From assembly GCA_905214175.1 (NCBI GenBank), contig CAJMLD010000029.1:1-12042 (forward strand): a stretch of DNA of 12,042 nt, read 5' to 3'. The notes beneath the pieces were generated by a model. That model saw nothing but the letters and a program-made list of their open reading frames with translations. It was not told where the DNA came from and searched no databases. This DNA is from an uncultured bacterium. Its GTDB lineage: Bacteria > Actinomycetota > Coriobacteriia > Coriobacteriales > Atopobiaceae. The position numbers and the translations under genes were made by a program. Positions 1-6,128 of this stretch are shown here, piece after piece. Numbering within the stretch: position 1 is the first letter of the stretch; the number at the start of each line of letters is the position of its first letter.

Positions 1-35
1 CCCACGAAGGCGTTGCGGTTATGCGCTCCTTGCTT

Positions 36-896
36 CTAGACCGCAAGGATCGTGGTGAAGTACCCCACGATGGAGATGACGAGCATGAGCAGCATCATCT
101 TGCCGGCAGACCAGTTCTTCTTGACCATGAGCCAGTAGGTCACGAAGGAAATGATGAGCACCGGCAGCTCGGGGAAAATCGAGTCCAGGATATCTGCGAT
201 GTTGATCGTGAGGTCGCCGCTGGTGTAGACAAGGCCAATGTTGAACTTGGCGTACTGCGCGCAGATGGCGCCCACGACAATGAGGCCAACTACCTCGGCG
301 GCACGGGTGACCTTGTCCTTGATGCCACCCGAGAGCACGAGCTCTGCGGCGTTGGCGCCGGCCTTCACGCCGTAGGAGAACAGGAACCAGGTGAGCGGCA
401 GCATGATGGCCAGGAAGACCACGATGTAGAAGATCGGGCCGGTGACCTCGCCGTTGGGCGACATGCCAAGGGCGATGGAAAGCAGGATCGGGATCAGCGT
501 GCCGGGGAGCAGAGAGTCACCAATGCCAGCGAAGGGACCCATGAGCGCGGTCTTGATCGAGTTGATGAACTCGGAGGAAATCTCGTCGTTGCCCTCCGCC
601 TTGCTTGCCTCCATGCCAAGGACGATACCGGGGACGATGCTGCCCAGGTACGGCTCGGTGTTGAAGAAGACCTCGTGGCGCTCAAGCATCTCCTGCTGGG
701 CCTCGGGATTGCCAGGGTAGAGGTCCTCGCGGACGTCGGCCAGCATCTTGATGATGGCAGGGCCCTGCATCCTCTCGAAGTTCTGCACGGACAGGTTGTA
801 GAACATCCAGTCCCAGTACGCGCGGCGAATGGCGCTCTTGCTGAGCTTCTTGGCGCCGCCCATCTCCTGATTCTCGGTGGTGATGTCGTTTGCCAT
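36..896 (-). CDS. PTS system mannose/fructose/sorbose family, IID component
   Basis: This is the integral membrane IID subunit. With IIC it forms the sugar channel of a mannose-family phosphotransferase system in the cytoplasmic membrane. The 286-residue length is typical of the family. The N-terminal part (about residues 18-130) carries the family pattern of a soluble amphipathic region, including the RAYWDWMFYNLSVQNFERMQG stretch in shortened form (WDWMFYNLSVQNFERMQG) and the FFNTEPYLGSIVPGIVLGME segment. A GIGDSLLPGTLIPILLSIAL segment follows, and there are hydrophobic spans in the second half, the last ending at the C-terminus. The ATG at 894-896 follows a GAGAGGAG ribosome binding site that lies inside the end of the IIC gene. 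Only two bases separate the IIC stop from this start, so translational coupling is likely. The sugar cannot be read from the sequence. The family call is firm. Confidence 0.95.
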   Translation of the reverse strand: MANDITTENQEMGGAKKLSKSAIRRAYWDWMFYNLSVQNFERMQGPAIIKMLADVREDLYPGNPEAQQEMLERHEVFFNTEPYLGSIVPGIVLGMEASKAEGNDEISSEFINSIKTALMGPFAGIGDSLLPGTLIPILLSIALGMSPNGEVTGPIFYIVVFLAIMLPLTWFLFSYGVKAGANAAELVLSGGIKDKVTRAAEVVGLIVVGAICAQYAKFNIGLVYTSGDLTINIADILDSIFPELPVLIISFVTYWLMVKKNWSAGKMMLLMLVISIVGYFTTILAV

Positions 897-898
897 GT

Positions 899-1669
899 CT
901 ACTCACTCCTCTCGGGGGCAGCGGCGGCATTGGTGCCGCGGTAGTCGAGGTAAGCAATGCCCAGGGCGAAGATCACGATGGTGACCATGCCGAGCTTGAG
1001 TACGGACATGAGCGCAAAGCCTACGCAGAAGAGGATGAGGTCGACGTCACGCTTGCAGATCATGCGCATGAGGAGCATGAAGCCCACGAGCGGCAGCATG
1101 TTGGCAAAGATCTGGAGGATGTCGGTCACCTGGACGGGCAGGGCGTTGACAAGCGCGGTGATGAGGTCCTGACCAAAGAAGTTGATGAGAAGAATCGGGA
1201 AGAAGCGCAGCACGAAGTTGGTGATCTGGCCAACGATGGGGATGCGTGCGGCGGCATCGAGCTTGCCGGACTCAACGTCGGCATCCTGCTTGTGGACAAA
1301 GTACAGGTTGATGGCGCACAGGCCATAGACGGCAAGGACGCCGAGAGATGACAGCGGCACGGCAAGCGCGAGCGCGTACTCCTTGCCGGCACCGGCGACC
1401 ATAGCCAGCGGGATGCCAATCCACGCGGCAAAGTTGACGTCGGCAGGCATCGTGCCACCAGGGGTCACGAGGCCAATGTAGAGCATCTGGATGGCAGCGC
1501 CCATGATGATGCCGGTCTGGACGTCACCAAGGATGATGCCGATGATCATGCCTGAGACCAGCGGCCGGCCGATCGTATACCAGCCTGCGAGTCCTCCTAT
1601 GAGCACCGGCGAGTAGATGGAGCCCATCCACCCAAACAGTGCCAGGAGCAATGCCTGTAGAAAACTCAT
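899..1669 (-). CDS. PTS system mannose/fructose/sorbose family, IIC component
   Basis: This is the polytopic membrane subunit that, with IID, binds and moves the sugar. The protein has 256 residues, the usual size, and is almost entirely hydrophobic. Family features are the N-terminal SPVLIGGLAGWYTIGRPLVSG region, the GDVQTGIIMGAAIQMLYIG segment, and the TPGGTMPADVNFAAWIGIPL segment with its conserved glycine/proline/aspartate pattern. A charged cytoplasmic loop sits near residues 125-140 (HKQDADVESGKLDAAAR). The ATG at 1667-1669 has a purine-rich AAAGGAAAGGAAGG ribosome binding site about seven bases upstream. The gene lies 85 bases downstream of IIB, in a gap with two hairpins, and two bases upstream of IID. 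Substrate specificity is not determinable from sequence alone. The ROK regulator upstream suggests a hexose or amino sugar, which is inference. Confidence 0.95.
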   Translation of the reverse strand: MSFLQALLLALFGWMGSIYSPVLIGGLAGWYTIGRPLVSGMIIGIILGDVQTGIIMGAAIQMLYIGLVTPGGTMPADVNFAAWIGIPLAMVAGAGKEYALALAVPLSSLGVLAVYGLCAINLYFVHKQDADVESGKLDAAARIPIVGQITNFVLRFFPILLINFFGQDLITALVNALPVQVTDILQIFANMLPLVGFMLLMRMICKRDVDLILFCVGFALMSVLKLGMVTIVIFALGIAYLDYRGTNAAAAPERSE

Positions 1670-1703
1670 GGCAGTACCTTCCTTTCCTTTGACACCAGGA
1701 CCT

Positions 1704-1722
1704 ATCCCGCTGCTGGCGGGAT
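1704..1722 (-). promoter_or_regulatory. Hairpin in the IIB-IIC gap (7-bp stem)
   Basis: Arms ATCCCGC (1704-1710) and GCGGGAT (1716-1722) are perfectly complementary around a five-base loop. The hairpin sits between the IIB stop and the IIC ribosome binding site. No T-run follows it, so it is not a standard intrinsic terminator. A role in mRNA processing, stability or partial attenuation is inference. Confidence 0.5.
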
Positions 1723-1737
1723 CTTATCTGGCTCCAA

Positions 1738-1753
1738 GGTCCGCGCACGGACC
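1738..1753 (-). promoter_or_regulatory. Hairpin abutting the IIB stop codon (6-bp stem)
   Basis: Arms GGTCCG (1738-1743) and CGGACC (1748-1753) pair perfectly around a CGCA loop. The stem starts on the base right after the TAG of the IIB gene (1754-1756). It is the first of two tandem hairpins in the 84-base IIB-IIC gap. It could act as a 3'-end stabiliser or processing signal, which is inference. Confidence 0.45.
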
Positions 1754-2236
1754 CTAGAACCTGTCCTTCACGTCGTCCCACTCGACGACGGGTTGGCTGG
1801 GAACCTGCTGGAAGAAGACATGAGCGCCCTGCTCAACGACGTCCTTCACGGCCTGCGCCTCGTCGGGCATGAGGTGCGAGGTGGGCGTGACCTCCGTGGT
1901 GCCCTTGCGCTTGGACATGGGGCCAACGTTGAGCTCCTTGGGCAGCTCGGGCACCTTCTCCAGCAGACGCTTGTATGTGACGGGGGACTTCATGAGCACG
2001 AGCGTGCGAACATCGTCGCCCATGGCCTTCTCGATGAGTGGAGCGGCCTCGTCCACCGTGTAGACGCCGGCCTTCATGTCTGCAGGAACGGCAGCCTTGA
2101 AGACGGAGCGCAGAATCGAGTTGCTCGCCGTAAGGTCGTCGACGACGATGATGCGCTCGATGTGGTTGCCCTTGACCACGACGGTCATGCACTGGCCGTG
2201 GATGAGACGGTCATCACATCTAACGAGAACTACCAT
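1754..2236 (-). CDS. PTS system mannose/fructose/sorbose family, IIB component
   Basis: This is the cytoplasmic phosphocarrier subunit. It accepts phosphate from IIA on a histidine and passes it to the incoming sugar. Read from the ATG at 2234-2236 the protein has 160 residues, the family norm. It opens with MVVLVRCDDRLIHGQ, in which His13 of the DDRLIHGQ motif is the expected phosphorylation site. The rest (IERIIVVDD, MKAGVYTVDEAAPLI, LMKSPVTY) fits the IIB fold. The frame stays open to 2293, but the extra 19 residues are arginine-rich and unlike the family. The inner ATG has a GGAGGGAAGGGAT ribosome binding site. The gene lies 82 bases after the ROK stop and 84 bases before IIC. No IIA domain is fused to it and no IIA gene is next to it. 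Confidence 0.94.
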   Translation of the reverse strand: MVVLVRCDDRLIHGQCMTVVVKGNHIERIIVVDDLTASNSILRSVFKAAVPADMKAGVYTVDEAAPLIEKAMGDDVRTLVLMKSPVTYKRLLEKVPELPKELNVGPMSKRKGTTEVTPTSHLMPDEAQAVKDVVEQGAHVFFQQVPSQPVVEWDDVKDRF

Positions 2237-2252
2237 ACGTATCCCTTCCCTC

Positions 2253-2317
2253 CACGCGCCTTGCGGACGCGTGCCATGCCGTGGGGTGGCCACGGCTCCA
2301 CAACCGGCGCGAGCCGG
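2253..2317 (-). promoter_or_regulatory. Three tandem hairpins between the ROK gene and IIB
   Basis: Three short inverted repeats fill the 82-base gap. In transcript order they are CCGGC/GCCGG with a four-base loop (2304-2317), GCCGTGG/CCACGGC with a five-base loop (2278-2296), and CACGCG/CGCGTG with a nine-base loop (2253-2273). The last one ends at the bases of the IIB ribosome binding site and could affect access to it. No U-run follows any of them. They may separate expression of the regulator from that of the transporter; this is inference. Confidence 0.5.
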
Positions 2318-2318
2318 C

Positions 2319-3269
2319 TCATCCGACGCACAGGAGCGTGCCTCTCACCTGCGCGGTCATGATGCGTGACATCTCCCTAGAGGTCTGGCTCACCACCACG
2401 ACTCTGGGGAGCTCTCCGGAGGTGTTTCCCACCTGGGCCACGTTGCCCAGGTCTACAGGAACACCGGCCAGAAGCGCCTCCTCGCCGGAGCCCATCATGA
2501 AGATGGCGTCGACGGTAAAGAGACTGGTGAGAATTGAGAGGATGTCGACCAGACGGTCGACGATTGCGCCCTCGGGCTCGCCGCTGTTTGCGAGCGGGCG
2601 GCTTATCTCGGCGTACGAGCCGTTCCGAAGCGGCAGGCGCTTGCCGCCCTGGGCGATGCCCACGAGCACCTCCGAGCCCAGGCTCACAAGGAGGTGATTG
2701 GCGCTCGCCTCTTCCGACTCGTCGTGAAGAATCTTGTACTCGGCGCAGTCCTCGGCGCGCTGCTCGAAGGCGGGGACGCCAAGGCGGCGTGAAAGCGAGT
2801 CCGAAAGCCCCGGGACCGCGTCCCAGGACTCGTCGCAGTGGAGGATGCCCACCGCGCGCAGGGTCTTCTCGAACTCGCCGTCCGCGCGGGAGAGGTGTGC
2901 CTCGACCTCGCGCGGAAGATCCGCCGGGGAGAAGTCTCCCCCAAGCAAGACGGGCTCGGCGCAGGGCTCGAGTGCCATGTCATATTGGTAGAGCGTGGCG
3001 CCGCGATAGGTGAGACCCACGATGGCAATGCGCCCGTAGGCGGCGTTCACCATGACAGGAATGCGGCTCCTACCCTCCGTGCGCACGCGGGTGGTGTCCT
3101 CCGCAAGCACGCCCACCGTCATGAGGTAGGCGATGTTGCGCGTGACGGTTGCCGGAGACAAGCCGCTTACCTGCGCAATCTCCACCCGGGAGAGTGGCCC
3201 GTGGTCGACGATTGCGCGCATGATTCGAGCGCGGTTTGCGTCTGCGACGTACTCCGTGCTGCCCGACAT
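2319..3269 (-). CDS. ROK-family transcriptional regulator (NagC/XylR-like, degenerate kinase domain)
   Basis: This is a probable sugar-responsive repressor of the PTS genes directly downstream. From the ATG at 3267-3269 it has 316 residues. The N-terminus (about residues 5-60) is a winged helix-turn-helix: ARIMRAIVDHGPLSRVEIAQ followed by VSGLSPATVTRNIAYLMTVG, matching the NagC/XylR class. The remainder aligns by pattern with a ROK sugar-binding domain (LLVSLGSEVLVGIAQGGKRL, then GSYAEISRPLA). The DxGxT phosphate-binding motif and the CxCGxxGC zinc motif are absent, so it is unlikely to be a kinase. The frame extends to a TTG at 3284, but the ATG is better placed behind a GGGGGGTGG ribosome binding site. 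An AT-rich inverted repeat upstream (3354-3372) is a likely autoregulatory operator. The ligand is unknown. Confidence 0.85.
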   Translation of the reverse strand: MSGSTEYVADANRARIMRAIVDHGPLSRVEIAQVSGLSPATVTRNIAYLMTVGVLAEDTTRVRTEGRSRIPVMVNAAYGRIAIVGLTYRGATLYQYDMALEPCAEPVLLGGDFSPADLPREVEAHLSRADGEFEKTLRAVGILHCDESWDAVPGLSDSLSRRLGVPAFEQRAEDCAEYKILHDESEEASANHLLVSLGSEVLVGIAQGGKRLPLRNGSYAEISRPLANSGEPEGAIVDRLVDILSILTSLFTVDAIFMMGSGEEALLAGVPVDLGNVAQVGNTSGELPRVVVVSQTSREMSRIMTAQVRGTLLCVG

Positions 3270-3339
3270 GCTGCCACCCCCCAAAGACTAAATCTCGCTT
3301 GCAACGTGGCTCCCGCCCTTACGCCCCCGTCGCGTATTC

Positions 3340-3368
3340 GTTATAGCGGGACTTATTTTCTGCATGAA
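3340..3368 (-). promoter_or_regulatory. Candidate promoter for the ROK-PTS operon
   Basis: On the minus strand a TATAAC -10 element (3340-3345) lies 17 bases downstream of a weak TTCATG -35 element (3363-3368). Transcription would start near 3333, leaving a leader of about 65 bases before the ROK start. The candidate operator at 3354-3372 overlaps the -35 and spacer. The -10 is good and the -35 is poor. Confidence 0.4.
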
Positions 3369-3372
3369 AATA
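3354..3372. promoter_or_regulatory. AT-rich inverted repeat, candidate ROK operator
   Basis: Arms TATTTTC (3354-3360) and GAAAATA (3366-3372) are perfect inverted repeats around TGCAT. The site stands out as an AT-rich island in GC-rich DNA. ROK repressors such as NagC and XylR bind AT-rich palindromes of this general shape. It overlaps the candidate ROK promoter, as expected for autorepression. The assignment to this regulator is inference from position and form. Confidence 0.5.
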
Positions 3373-3481
3373 TATAGGTTTCCGGGAGATGAACAGATGC
3401 CTGTACTGTCAGCGGTCGAATTGAAACGCGAGCGGCACTAACACCACAAAGCTTAGGCTGATGAGGTTCTCGCGAGTAATC

Positions 3482-3510
3482 TTGCATCGAGTACTGGGGT
3501 TCTGTAGGGT
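3482..3510 (+). promoter_or_regulatory. Weak candidate promoter for the HAD-cyuA pair
   Basis: A TTGCAT -35 element (3482-3487) is followed after 17 bases by TAGGGT (3505-3510), a G-rich -10 form tolerated in actinobacteria. It lies about 60 bases upstream of the HAD start. Both elements deviate from consensus. The rest of the 298-base divergent region (3270-3567) holds the ROK promoter and operator, a CTCGCGAG palindrome (3469-3476) and a possible 14-codon open frame (3397-3441). I see no riboswitch or T-box signature. Confidence 0.25.
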
Positions 3511-3567
3511 CCCAAAGGGGTATCAGTGCTCACGGGAAGGGTCTGAGCGGGAACGGGGGTTGATGGC

Positions 3568-4329
3568 ATGATCAAGGCGGTTCTCTTCGACCTCGATGAC
3601 ACCCTGCTCGACATCAACTTCACAGCGTTCATGACGCGCTATGTTGCAGGGCTCTCGGGACTTCTCGGCGACATCTCTCGCACGCCGGCGCTCCTCATGG
3701 GCGGACCCTTCACAAAGGCCTACCTCGCCATGGAGGACCGCGACCGCTCCGACGACCTCACCAACCATCAGGTCTTTAACCGTGAGATTCAAGCGTTCAC
3801 CGGTATACCCCTGGAAGACCCGGCCATAGCGGATGCCGTCGACTACTACGACCGCGAATTCGTGCCCTCCATGCGCGGGGGCATTGTTGCGGCCCGACCC
3901 CAGCGTGGCGGGCGCAAGGCAGTCGATACGGTGCACGAGCTGGGCCTCACCTGTGCGCTTGCAACGAACCCCGCCTTCTCGGAGACATGCGTGGAGGCGC
4001 GCATGGCATGGGCGGACGTCTCGCCAAAGGACTTCGCGCTGATTTCCAACTGGGACAACGCGCGCAGGCTCAAGCCAAATGCCCGCTTCTACCAAGAGTT
4101 CGTGAATGCACTCGGGCTCACGTGCGACGAGTGCCTCATGGTTGGCAACGACTCGCGTCGCGACTTCCCCCACCCCGACTGCGGGCTGCGCACCATCTAC
4201 GTTGGCCACGCCTGGCCGCGACGCGCCGTGTGGCACGGTCCCATGTCCCGCCTCGCACGCGAGCTCCCCAACGTCATCCGGAGGTTTGACGGCGAGGAGA
4301 CCAACAGGCGTGACATGGCGTCGCGCTAG
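3568..4329 (+). CDS. HAD-superfamily hydrolase
   Basis: This is a cytoplasmic phosphatase-type hydrolase of the haloacid dehalogenase superfamily, 253 residues. Motif I is FDLDDTL, with Asp8 as expected nucleophile and Asp10 as acid/base. Motif II is the threonine in ALATNP (Thr133). Motif III is the lysine in RLKPN (Lys169). Motif IV is VGNDSRRD, with Asp195 and Asp199 as magnesium ligands. A helical cap domain fits between motifs I and II (about residues 15-100). The loop after motif IV (DFPHPDCGLRT) is about two residues shorter than usual. The ATG at 3568 has only a weak G-rich ribosome binding site upstream. The gene precedes the cysteine desulfidase by 57 bases on the same strand, so co-transcription is plausible. 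The substrate cannot be assigned; nothing visible links it chemically to cysteine. Confidence 0.88.
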   Translation: MIKAVLFDLDDTLLDINFTAFMTRYVAGLSGLLGDISRTPALLMGGPFTKAYLAMEDRDRSDDLTNHQVFNREIQAFTGIPLEDPAIADAVDYYDREFVPSMRGGIVAARPQRGGRKAVDTVHELGLTCALATNPAFSETCVEARMAWADVSPKDFALISNWDNARRLKPNARFYQEFVNALGLTCDECLMVGNDSRRDFPHPDCGLRTIYVGHAWPRRAVWHGPMSRLARELPNVIRRFDGEETNRRDMASR

Positions 4330-4386
4330 CGCTACCGTTTCCCCCGACCGCGCGCTGAGCCGCGCACAACAACGGCTGGAGGGCCC

Positions 4387-5694
4387 ATGGATCCCAGCAC
4401 CTACGACACCTATCTCGACATCCTGAGGCGTGAGCTTGTCTGCGCACTTGGCTGCACTGAGCCCATTGCCGTGGCCTATGTGGCCGCCCTCGCGCGTGAC
4501 GCATTGGGCACCGTGCCGGAGCACCTCGAGGTGTCCTGCAGCGGCAACATCATCAAGAACGTAAAGAGCGTGACGGTGCCCAACTCGGGTGACCAGCGCG
4601 GGATCGAGGCGGCGGCAACGCTGGGCGCCGTCGGCGGAGACGCCACGCGCGCGCTCGAGGTGCTTGAGGGCGTGGGAGACGAGGACCGTCGACGCACGCG
4701 GGAGCTCGTCTCGGCGGGGTTCTGCACGGTCTCCCTCGCGGAGGATGTGCCCAACCTCTACGTTCGCGCGGTGGCCACGGCAGATGGCCACACCAGCGTG
4801 GCCTGCGTGGCCGGCCGACACACCAACGTAGTCGAGCTCTCGCGAGATGGGAAGACCGTCAGCGTCGACGGCGTCACGGCAAACGAGCAGGACACCTGCG
4901 ACGCCGACGGGGAGCCGGAGGAACCGGGTCTCTCGTCTCTCTCGCTGGAGGGGATCTGGGAGTTCGCGCACGAGGTTGACGTTGAGGACATCTGCGAGAT
5001 GGTCGAGCGCCAGGTGGAGCTCAATCGCGCCATCTCGGACGAGGGGCTCTCGGGCGACTGGGGGGCACGCATTGGCAAGACGCTCCTGCTCACAAGGCCC
5101 GACGACATTTCGTGCCGTGCGCGGGCTGCCGCAGCGGCCGGCTCGGACGCGCGCATGAGCGGCTGCGCCATGCCCGTGGTCATCAACTGCGGGAGCGGCA
5201 ACCAGGGCATCACGTGCTCGTTGCCTGTGGCAGAGTACGCCGCGTACCTACGCGTCCCCCACGACGAGATGCTACGTGCCGTGGCGCTCTCCGACCTCAC
5301 GGCCATACACGCCAAGCGCTTCATCGGCGAGCTCTCGGCGTTCTGCGGTGCCGTCACGGCGGCAACCGGGGCAGGAGCTGCCGTGTGCTACCTGCGCGGA
5401 GGCTCCTTTGGGCAGTACCAAGCCACCATCGCAAACACGCTTGCCAACGTGGGTGGCATTGTGTGCGACGGCGCCAAGCCCAGCTGCGCGGCAAAAATTG
5501 CGGCGGCGGTCGATGCGGCGATTCTCGGCTGCGACATGGCGCTGGCAAACGTGGACTTTAGGCCTGGCGAGGGGCTTATCGGCGAGACGGCCGAAGAGAC
5601 CATCCGCTCGATGGGCTACGTCGGCCGCGTGGGCATGCACCCCACCGACGTCGAGATCCTGAACATCATGATTGGCAAGACCATCTGCTCATGA
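4387..5694 (+). CDS. cyuA: L-cysteine desulfidase family protein (UPF0597/CyuA-like)
   Basis: This is a probable cytoplasmic Fe-S enzyme that splits L-cysteine to pyruvate, ammonia and sulfide. It belongs to the L-cysteine desulfidase/UPF0597 group, related to the alpha subunit of iron-sulfur L-serine dehydratases. At 435 residues it is full length. The hallmark GCTEPIA motif is at residues 22-28 (Cys23). Other family segments are SGNIIKNVKSVTVPNSG, the GCAMPVVINCGSGNQGI glycine-rich segment, LSAFCGAV (Cys320) and CDGAKPSC (Cys360, Cys367). The last three cysteines match the cluster ligands expected from the serine dehydratase family. The ATG at 4387 follows a GGAGGG ribosome binding site at 4378-4383. 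The TGA stop (5692-5694) lies inside a 31-base palindrome shared with the convergent gene. The family is certain; cysteine rather than another amino acid as substrate is inferred. Confidence 0.9.
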   Translation: MDPSTYDTYLDILRRELVCALGCTEPIAVAYVAALARDALGTVPEHLEVSCSGNIIKNVKSVTVPNSGDQRGIEAAATLGAVGGDATRALEVLEGVGDEDRRRTRELVSAGFCTVSLAEDVPNLYVRAVATADGHTSVACVAGRHTNVVELSRDGKTVSVDGVTANEQDTCDADGEPEEPGLSSLSLEGIWEFAHEVDVEDICEMVERQVELNRAISDEGLSGDWGARIGKTLLLTRPDDISCRARAAAAAGSDARMSGCAMPVVINCGSGNQGITCSLPVAEYAAYLRVPHDEMLRAVALSDLTAIHAKRFIGELSAFCGAVTAATGAGAAVCYLRGGSFGQYQATIANTLANVGGIVCDGAKPSCAAKIAAAVDAAILGCDMALANVDFRPGEGLIGETAEETIRSMGYVGRVGMHPTDVEILNIMIGKTICS

Positions 5695-5721
5695 GACAAA
5701 GGGACAGTCCCTTTGTCTCAT
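5691..5721. terminator. Perfect 15-bp inverted repeat between convergent genes (REP-like, likely bidirectional terminator)
   Basis: Arms ATGAGACAAAGGGAC (5691-5705) and GTCCCTTTGTCTCAT (5707-5721) are exact reverse complements with one base between them. Each arm supplies the TGA stop of the gene reading into it: cyuA on plus (5692-5694) and the HMA protein on minus (5718-5720). The site is placed as a bidirectional terminator would be, although it has no T-run. Its form resembles dispersed extragenic palindromes. No second copy occurs in this window, so repeat status is inference. Confidence 0.65.
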
Positions 5722-6095
5722 CCCACCAGACGGTAGCCGGCTTCCTCGACGGCCTTGCGGTATGCCTCCTCGTCGATGGGCGACTTCGAGCGCACGTGCG
5801 CGCGACCTCCGGCAAGCGAGACCGTGGCCCAGGTGCCGTCGATGGAGTCGAGCGCGCGGGTAACGCTATCGACGCAGTGCTCGCAGCTCATCCCGCCGAT
5901 CTCAAGATCGGCCTGGTAGGGATAGTGGCTCTCGTCCGTATCCTCGATCTTGCGGGCCTTGAACTGCTTCCCGGCGGTCTTCTTGGCCCCGCTGCAGCAG
6001 TCGCGCGTCCCTGTCGCCGTACCAACAAAGCGGCGGATGGCAACGACAAGAATCGCGACGACAACCAGGACAAGGACGATATCGATTGGCTTCAT
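5718..6095 (-). CDS. Membrane-anchored heavy-metal-associated (HMA) domain protein with Cys-rich linker
   Basis: This is a small metal-binding protein, probably tethered to the cytoplasmic membrane. From the ATG at 6093-6095 it has 125 residues. Residues 4-20 are a single hydrophobic helix (IDIVLVLVVVAILVVAI), followed by RR and a polar stretch with a Cys-Cys pair (Cys33-Cys34, TRDCCSGAKK). This N-terminal layout resembles the FeoB-associated Cys-rich membrane proteins. Residues about 60-125 form an HMA domain with the metal-binding MSCEHC motif (Met69, Cys71, Cys74) and the closing AVEEAGYRLVG strand. The frame extends to 6155, but the extra 20 residues are arginine/proline-rich and precede the transmembrane helix. 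The chosen ATG has a GAAGGGAGAA ribosome binding site. No P-type ATPase or CsoR-like regulator is adjacent. The metal (copper or iron) is not determinable. Confidence 0.82.
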   Translation of the reverse strand: MKPIDIVLVLVVVAILVVAIRRFVGTATGTRDCCSGAKKTAGKQFKARKIEDTDESHYPYQADLEIGGMSCEHCVDSVTRALDSIDGTWATVSLAGGRAHVRSKSPIDEEAYRKAVEEAGYRLVG

Positions 6096-6128
6096 GGCGT
6101 TCTCCCTTCTCCCCGCCGAGCGCAACGT

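Noticed and set aside
21..944. 307-codon open frame on the plus strand opposite IID
   Set aside because: It is antisense to a clear PTS IID gene. Its Asp/His/Glu-rich composition is typical of reverse-complement shadows of membrane protein genes.
3523..4971. 482-codon open frame on the minus strand across the HAD and cyuA genes
   Set aside because: It overlaps two well-supported genes with full family motifs and has Arg/His/Val-rich composition without motifs.
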